DNA of 64,000 nt from Acanthochlamys bracteata (taxonomy: Eukaryota; Streptophyta; Magnoliopsida; Pandanales; Velloziaceae): NCBI GenBank assembly GCA_019914995.1, contig CM034126.1, positions 7,879,001 through 7,943,000 on the forward strand, written 5' to 3'. Under the pieces are notes generated by a model. It was not told the origin of the DNA, made no database searches, and saw only the letters and a list, made by a program, of their open reading frames with translations. Below, one piece after another: positions 57,140 to 64,000 of this stretch (the first letter of the stretch is position 1; every line of letters starts with the position of its first letter). Both the position numbers and the translations under genes were made by a program.

Positions 57140-58085
57140 TAGTCAAATGTTCTGAAAACAGTTACTGATCAGTTCACAGTCCGTCGATTAGAAGATCACT
57201 GACTAGTGATTGAATGTTAACTGTATTATGTACCAAAATGTTAGCACAATATAATTTAAATAAAATAAACAGAAGTGCTAAGATATGCAAACTACGCGCA
57301 CTAAAAAGTTTTACGTGGTTCAACATCGCGGTACCTACGTCCTCGTCACTTGATACCGCAAGTGAAATCCGCTAAAGTGAAGCAACGTACAAACAACCGA
57401 AACTTGATGTTTAGCAATACAACTCTGTCTCGACCGAGTCTCCTTGCAACAACTCCAACCAACCTTTTAGACTTCGTAAAGTCTCTCCGGCTACAACCGT
57501 GCATGCCTTCGTAAATGCCTACACCTAGCTTACCAACCCAAGAACTCGCAAGTTCTCCTACAACCTTACTCTCAAGGTTATAAGTATCTTACAAAGGTTA
57601 AGCTCAAGTGATCTCCCTAACAATGAGTTCTAATCTCACGTTAAGAAAACTTAAGGGATCTCATAGAAAAGAAACATGAATAACTAAAGCTCAAAGAAAA
57701 ATCTCGATTTAATGTTGTTCCACTTAAATATGCAGCAATATAAATGGCTCGCTAGAGTGCTCCAAAAGAGTTGTTTATTACTATCCTCAATCCTATAACT
57801 ATATAGTGATGTTTCCTACTCAATCACAGGATCAGATTTACTACAACGAATGAACTTTCCAATGGCTTGCAAGAATATATGGCCAAGATAAAAATAAAAT
57901 GGCTAGTAGATGTGTTCTTACGGTTGTATCATCTTCTATGAAGTGGTTATCTTGTATTATGCCTTAAGAACACGTCTTCAAAATCAAACGTGAATCGGAC
58001 GTCACTTGATGCTTCAAACCAATTCAAAGGTTTCAAGTGGTTCCAAGGGTTTCTACTGTTCTGTCGTGTAAATATTGTGGCAAAT
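57140..58085 (-). mobile_element. SIRE-type LTR, copy B (both ends missing)
   Basis: Aligns by eye to copies A and C through blocks such as GTTAGCACAATATAATTTAA, CGGTACCTACGT, AACTCGCAAGTTCTCC and GTTAAGCTCAA. The left end stops within the R/U5 part and the right end within U3. Internal 3' sequence of the same orientation follows to the right. Confidence 0.75.
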
Positions 58086-58179
58086 TTTCAATCATTCATT
58101 CATTTCATTTGAACAAAGTACATCAATTAAGGCACAACACAATATACAAAATAGAAACACAACCACTATAAAATAGAAA

Positions 58180-58620
58180 AACATAAACCACTCAGAAAAA
58201 TTAACCAAAGCAGAATTAGTCAATCCATGAGGGGATAGGCAGGTTAGAATGGGCTACGTAGCTTTTGATCTTTGGAGGTTCTGGTAGAAGGGGTGGATGA
58301 GGGTTGGAGGATTTGCAAATTGTTTTGGTCCTTTAGCCATTACTTGAATGTTTCAAATTTGTCATCAAACAACTTTCCTTGTTGTTCAGCTAAACCCTTA
58401 AGCTTATCCTTAGTCCTTTGGTAATAACATTTTGATCCTTACATGCAAACCATTGAACATATCTTGTACATTATCCTCAAGGGTACAAAGTCTCATCCCA
58501 ACCTTTGTTAGCTCATTCTCGAGATCCTTCAAGTGATCAAGAGGTACTCGTACTATGCTTAAGGGAAAAGATAACTTTCTATTATCTTTTCCCTTAAACA
58601 TGTTGATTAAAAGATAAAGA
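58180..58620 (-). pseudogene. SIRE 3' ORF C-terminal tail
   Basis: The minus-strand frame 58601-58410 (LENELTKVGMRLCTLEDNVQ then FNGLHVRIKMLL) resembles the coiled C-terminus of proteins encoded after SIRE pol. It lies just upstream, in the same sense, of LTR copy B, so the pair is the 3' end of a minus-strand SIRE element. Confidence 0.5.
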
Positions 58621-58695
58621 AGTTGTATTATTATTATTGTTGTTGTTATTTATTATTATTATTAACACTTATTTATTTATTATATTGTTATTATT
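58621..58695. repeat. Imperfect (TTA)n/(TTG)n microsatellite
   Basis: Triplet-rich run of TTATTA, TTGTTG and TTTA units. Confidence 0.85.
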
Positions 58696-59487
58696 AATTT
58701 ATTTTTATATAAAACTTTCCTAATCGCAAGTTTGAATCCGAGTCCTATAGAATTCTTTATAACACGCACTAGAATGCTTACGTTAAGACAGGTCCCTAGA
58801 GTAAGTGGAGGTGAAAAATGCAACGTGCACGACGTCATTACAAGAGCTAATACATAAAACCACTACCACCAAAAGCCCCTGTCATAACATAACAAAGATG
58901 CGCCAAACCCAGTTCAAATAGAATGCCAATCCTCAAGAAGAACAACCAATATTGAAGAAGCATTATGCAATGGTACATACCTTAAAGAGCTACATAAGAA
59001 GTCCTTGCTGAAGGGATATTAACTTTAAACCTAACACCGTGAACAATTGCTAGCATTAACAACTACTTCAAATAGTATAAAACTGAACATAGCGAGGCAA
59101 AAGAAAATTTTCAATATTAAATATTTTGAGGAAGAAACCCAAAAACTAGAGCCATCTAATGTATTTAATTCGCATATAAAAGGACATGACAATTACTAAT
59201 CTATACCGAAAACAACTAACCCAGTAGGCAAGGACACTTTGAAAAATAGGATAGACCGAACTATCGAAGGTGAGCTATTTAAGCATCAAAGGGACAAACT
59301 AATAACATAATACACCTCATACGCTAGGAGTACTAGCTCATTAACCATCATAGTTAAGCTTAATATGATGAGATATATGCAAATAAAACAATCTCAGTAG
59401 CAAGATTCTTAAAACATGGAGACATCACACCCCAACAACAAATGTCACTAATAATAACAATTACAGATAGCTAATAAATCACAATCC
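58696..59487. other. Unassigned
   Basis: No coding or transposon end recognised. Confidence 0.4.
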
Positions 59488-60205
59488 TAGTATTTTGATA
59501 ATAACGTATATTTGAGAATTATTGCTAAGGTTTGAACATGTCTACATTGGACTTGAATAGCATATGGAGCTTCATCAAACGTCATGCAGAAATGGGCTAA
59601 GTGTTGAGACTTCGGTAACATGCCAACTCTAAACATGCATATCTTTCTACTCAAGGCAGCAAACGTAGATTTCTTAATAGCATGATGCAAAGTAAATGGA
59701 GACCAAGAAAATGAAATTTCATTAGGAATTAAAGATAGGAAAATTCTGTAAAGTTCGCTAGTCACACTGCCCAACATCACTTTATCGCTGGACAGCACCT
59801 AGACACATCAAAAGGTAAATGTTATATCTCTCAGTTCACACACGACTTTGGAGATCTTATTTTCTATGGTATAAGACATTTTGAAGTTTCTACAGTTCAG
59901 AACTTGGTCATTCTATGAAGAAACGAATCACAAAAAAATTGAAGAAGCTCACTGTTTCATACCTGCTATTTGTGGATGCACCCTAGTGAATGTAATCTGG
60001 ACAGCATTGTGCAAATTCAATTCAATATCTCTTAGCTCGAGATGAGATTTTTGAAGATCCGCTTTTTGCTACTGGAAGCTAACTCAAAGACCTATCTATT
60101 GTCGAAATTTGAGGCAAAATTATCTACTAACGAAGTCTAGAAAAAACCTAAAAATGACTGGACTAAATACATTTTAGACTAGAAACAACCATGCTAGCTA
60201 TGAGT
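59488..60205 (+). mobile_element. SIRE-type LTR, copy D (5' part only)
   Basis: Corresponds to the reverse complement of copies A and C, starting a few bases inside the LTR (TATTTTGATAATAACGTATA) and running about 700 bp. It includes the segment that A has and C lacks (for example GGTGCATCC / GGGTGCATTTAG region near 59975). It is directly joined at about 60205 to copia integrase sequence on the same strand, so a deletion has removed the rest of the LTR plus gag and the start of pol. Confidence 0.7.
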
Positions 60206-61353
60206 GTGCATGTTAATGCTACTTGTCACATTATTAATCGTGCTTTTATAAAACCCTTACTTAAAAGACTCCTTATGAATTGCTTAAGAATAAGGAACAT
60301 AGAGTTGCTTACTTTAAGTCTTTTGGTTGTAAATGCTTTATCTTGATCAACGGGAAAGAAAGACATTGGTAAGTTTGATTCCAAAAGCGACGAAGGTATA
60401 TTTCTAGGCTACTGAAACTCTTCTAAAGCATTTAGAGCTTTTAACAAGAGAACTTTACGTATGGAGAAATCTGTTCATGTTATATTTAATGTAACTAACT
60501 CTATGCCGAAAAAGGTTGAAAATATTGATATAGGTAGTGATGATGAAAATGACAAGATTATAGAAAAGAGCAAATAGAGAGCAGTTCCTAAATGGTCACC
60601 AAACAGTGAGGATCCTATCTCTGAACAATAACTGAAAGATAATTCCATTCAGTCAACCTCTTCAGCAAGGAACAAATGTTAGTCACCCACAACAATTCAA
60701 ATACTGCTCCTATCACCCTCAAGAAAACATTATAAATAATGCAAACCAAGAGGTAAGAACAAGAACACAATTAAGAGATAACTTTTATTAGAATTCCGAT
60801 TTTGTTTCAAATATTGAACCTTCGGGTAGTGATGATGCTCTAACGGACATATCCCACATTATGGCTATTCAAGGAAAGTTTAACCAATTTGAAAGAAATT
60901 GTCTTTGGTATGTTGTTCCTAAACCTTATGATAAATCTATTTTGGGTTCCAAGTAGGTGTTTCGCAACAACATGGATGAAAATTGTAACATTATTAGAAA
61001 TAAAGTTAGATTAGTGGCTAAAGGTTATTAGCAGGAGAAGGCATTGGTTTTGATAAAACTTATGATCCCGTTGTATGTTTTGAAGCTGTTCGTTTGTTAT
61101 TTGTATTTGTTTGTCACATGAATCTCAAGTTCTCGAATGGATGTGAAAAGTATGTTTTTCAACGGATATATCAAAGAAGAAGCTTTATTGAGCAACCACT
61201 AGGCTTTGGAAATCCCAAGCACCCGAATCATTTCTACAAGTTATCAAAAGCTCTCTAAATACTCAAACAAGCACGACGTGCATGGTATGAAAGACTTAGT
61301 GTATTGTTTATTGAGAAAGGCTTCTCTTGTGGTAAAATTGACTCTACAAAATT
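60206..61353 (+). pseudogene. SIRE-type Ty1-copia pol remnant, first part
   Basis: Integrase C-terminal part: ATCHIINRAFIKPLLK, then SFGCKCF, KFDSKSDEGIFLGY and KRTLRMEKSVHV in broken frames (60206-60560). RT start: FNQFERNCLWYVV, MDENCNIIRNKVRLVAKGY, MDVKSMFFNGYIKEE (60870-61180), ending at GKIDS where LTR copy C interrupts. Many stops and shifts. Confidence 0.85.
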
Positions 61354-62959
61354 TGTAAGAGAAAATTGCGAAATATCAACTCAAGAGAGGGGGTTAATTG
61401 AGTTATGGCAAAATTAACTGAAACAGTCTACTATTCAAAAAGCAGTCACTGAACAGTTAGCTGTCAGTTGAATGAAAGGTTACTAGCGAGTAACTGAACG
61501 TAAACTATATCCTACACCAAAGAGTTAGCACAATATAATTTAAACAAACTAATCTAAAGTGCTAAGAATTACAAACCAGTCAGCAGACCTGAATTTTTAG
61601 GTGATTATGCACCGCGGTACCTACGTTCACATTGTTTGACACCACAAATGAAATCCCACTAACGTTGAATCAACGTACAATTAACTAGACTTGGTGTTTT
61701 GCAAAACACTTCCAACTCAACCGAGTTTTCTCGCAAGGACAACTCCAACAAGCCTTTTAAACTTCCCAAAATCCCTCTGGCTACAACCATGCAACCTTTC
61801 ACAAACACCTAGTACAAACCCGCTAACCTAACCTAACCTAGGCTACATTCATCTCGAACAACCCTCACAATGTTACAAGTGTTTTACAAGGTTAAGCTCA
61901 AAAATTCTCCCTAACAATGATTTCTAATCTCACAACAAGAAAGCTTTAAAGGATCTCGCCAAAGAAACTAAGAAGAACTAAAGCTCAAAATAAGTACTTG
62001 ATTTGATGGTGTTCTTCTAGAATGGCAACAAGATAATGACTCGATTTTGTGCACTGAAAATTGTTTGAGTTGTTATTCTTGCTGTCCTTAATGCTACAGC
62101 TATATAGGTGTCTTCTTAAGATCAGATTTGCTGCAACGCGTGAATCTTCAAACGGCTACAAAGAATGTACAACCAAGATCAAAGTAGAACGGCTAGTAGA
62201 GTGTTTTCTCGCTGTTGTTTCTCTTCTATGAAAATTTCTTCGATTTACTTCCTTACCTAGCTATTATATGCTGATGTGGATCTCTTCTATTATGCCTCAG
62301 GAACACGTCCTCAAAATCGCAAGTGAATTGGACGTCATATGATGCCTCAAACCAATCTAGTGGTCCAAGTGACTCCTAGGATTTTTGCTGTCATGTCATC
62401 CGAATTTTGTGGCAGATTTCTTCTAAAAACCAATATGTTTTCTTTCCCTTGAAATAATCTCCAGGATGTCCTCTCCAATTTGTATATAAAGATTGTTTCT
62501 TCATAGAATGACCAAGTTCTGAACTGTAGAAACTTCAAGATGTCTTCTATCGATAGAAAATAAGATCTCCAAAGTCGTGTGTGAACTGAGAGATATAACA
62601 TTTACCTTTTGATGTGTCGAGGTGCTGTCCAGCTGATAAAGTGATGTTGGGTAGTGTGACTAGCGAACTTTACAGAATTTTCCTATCTTCGATTGTTGAT
62701 AGAGTTTTATCCTCTTGGTCTCTCCATTTACGCTGTGTCAAAACTTCTTTCAAATACTATTAAGAAATTTTCGTTTGGTGGCGTGAGTAGAAAGATATGC
62801 ACATCGAAAGTTGGCATGTTAGCAAAATCTTAACACTTAGTCAATTCTGCATTATGTTTTGTCTAGTTTCATATGTTATTCAAATCCAATGAACACATAT
62901 TAAACTTAGCAATGATTGTCAAATATATGTTATCATCAAAATATTTGAAATTTCCAACA
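61354..62959 (-). mobile_element. SIRE-type LTR, copy C, inside pol
   Basis: Plus-strand borders TGTAAGAGAAAATTGCG and AATTTCCAACA; own-sense start TGTTGGAAATTTC. It separates RT codons for KID from those for the FIKHDKND-like continuation, so it inserted into the older pol and is now a solo LTR (1606 bp). Flanking 5-mers (AAATT, CCTTT) do not match, so the target duplication has decayed or the border is off by a few bases. Confidence 0.8.
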
Positions 62960-63800
62960 CCTTTTTTATTAAACATGATAAGAATGATATATTAGTAATA
63001 CAAGTGTATCTAAATGATACTATTTTTGTGCTACTAATGAATCCTTTTGCAAGTTGTTTGCTAAGCTCATGCAAGGCGAGTTTGAAATGAGTATGATGGG
63101 AGAACTCAACTACCTTTTTGGACTTCAAATTAAGCAACTTGGGAAATGACATATTCATAAACCAAAAAAAGTATGTTAGGGACTTATTCACGAAGTACAA
63201 TTTGGAAGAATAAAAAAGTATAAGTACCCCAATGGCCACAAACACTAAGTTTGACAAAAATGAATCAGTTAAGGATGTTGATCAAAAGCTCTATAGAGGT
63301 ATGATCGAATCACTTCTCTACTTAACTACTAGTATACCTGACATACAATATAGTGTTTGTTTATGTGCCCGTTTTCAAAGCCCACCTAAAAAATCTCACT
63401 TGGTTTGTGTTAAGAGAATTTTTAGATATCCTCTAAATACAAAGAGCTTGGTTTATTATATCCCAAAAGGCGTGCTTTTGATGTAGTTGCATATGCGCAT
63501 GTCGACTTTGCGGGATGTAAACTTGATAGAAAAAACACTACCAGTTCAAGTCAATTTCCAAGTGGATCTCTAATTCTTGGTATTCAAAAAAGCAAGCATC
63601 TATTGCTTTGTCAACCACCGTAGAAGACGAGTATGTTGTAACAGGTAATTGTTGTGCAAAGGTATTATGGATCAAACACCAACTTTTGAACTTTGGTTAT
63701 AAATTGCATAACGTGTTTATTTATATAATATGAATGCCATTAATCTTTCTAAAAATCGCATTCAACAGTATCGCACAAAGCATATAGACATGAGGAGAGC
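62960..63800 (+). pseudogene. SIRE-type Ty1-copia pol remnant, second part
   Basis: Resumes the RT: the YVDD box is altered to YLND (near 63005), followed by GEFEMSMMGELNYLFG, KLYRGMIESLLYLTTSIPDI, and RNase H pieces HVDFAGCKLDRK and VLWIKHQLLNFGYK. Decay is stronger than in the copy at 41466. It loses similarity at about 63800. Confidence 0.85.
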
Positions 63801-64000
63801 CACTGTTGCTTGGAGTAAAATCAAGACGATACACTCATCTTCTCTATTTTCTTCTCTAGTGCTATCAACTGGAAGAAAAGAGACTCCAACGCACTAAGAT
63901 AATCAGCTACAAAAGATATTTACGTCATGCGAAGAGAATACAAACTCCACATCAGGAATACGGCACATTGTCTTGACTTTTTGCATACAATTTTCTAAAT
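63801..64000. other. Window end, unassigned
   Basis: No feature seen. Confidence 0.4.

Noticed and set aside
61349..62964. Clean target duplication around LTR copy C
   Set aside because: The adjacent 5-mers AAATT and CCTTT differ; borders rest on comparison with copy A only.
1..64000. tRNA, rRNA, organelle-derived DNA, CRISPR arrays, bacterial operons, endogenous pararetrovirus
   Set aside because: None of their signatures was seen; the only reverse transcriptases are of LTR-retrotransposon and LINE type.

Overview
The window is nuclear DNA of a flowering plant, almost certainly a eudicot. It is AT-rich, its genes have long introns with GT/AG borders, and its transposable elements are typical plant lineages: SIRE/Maximus Ty1-copia, Athila and chromovirus Ty3-gypsy, RTE LINEs, CACTA, hAT-like and Tourist-like elements. 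I could not assign a species. Nothing bacterial, viral or organellar was recognised.

Only one gene looks intact. It is a FRA10AC1 homologue on the minus strand (start codon at 21839, stop at 2633). I rebuilt 11 exons whose phases all join, giving a 257-residue protein. Its roughly 19-kb span is inflated by insertions in the introns: an RTE LINE and a 52-bp minisatellite, a three-copy tandem repeat with a ~450-470-bp unit, two hAT-like elements (one with a perfect 8-bp target duplication), a second RTE LINE, and a 1.5-kb solo LTR with target duplication CCACC. To its left, at the window edge, lie a CACTA terminus and a chromovirus 5' LTR, primer-binding site and gag.

22-33 kb holds a broken RACK1 (WD40) gene that keeps its intron but carries five nonsense codons. 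Next comes an Athila element cut off at its 5' side. Inside its 3' non-coding region sits a solo LTR of the same family in the opposite orientation with target duplication ATAGC, so the two LTRs form a large inverted repeat. 33-41 kb is mostly unassigned. It contains a SIRE-type LTR start, half a MITE, a first exon resembling HGH1, a block rich in the word TTAGGCATTA, a long hairpin that could be a small-RNA precursor, and a two-exon MYB/SANT-like gene cut by a SIRE copia polyprotein.

41.5-64 kb is a retrotransposon graveyard. It contains SIRE pol and 3' ORF, several SIRE LTR copies in both orientations, a Ty3 reverse-transcriptase piece, Athila scraps, a Tourist-like MITE with TTA duplication, a chromovirus LTR, a second solo LTR related to the one in the FRA10AC1 intron (target duplication AAGCC), and a second SIRE pol split by an LTR.

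I found no convincing undescribed gene system. The observations most worth checking are the 29-nt-arm hairpin at 40260-40362, the tandem repeat at 9112-10430, the transition-dominated decay of the RACK1 copy, and the set of solo LTRs with intact target duplications.
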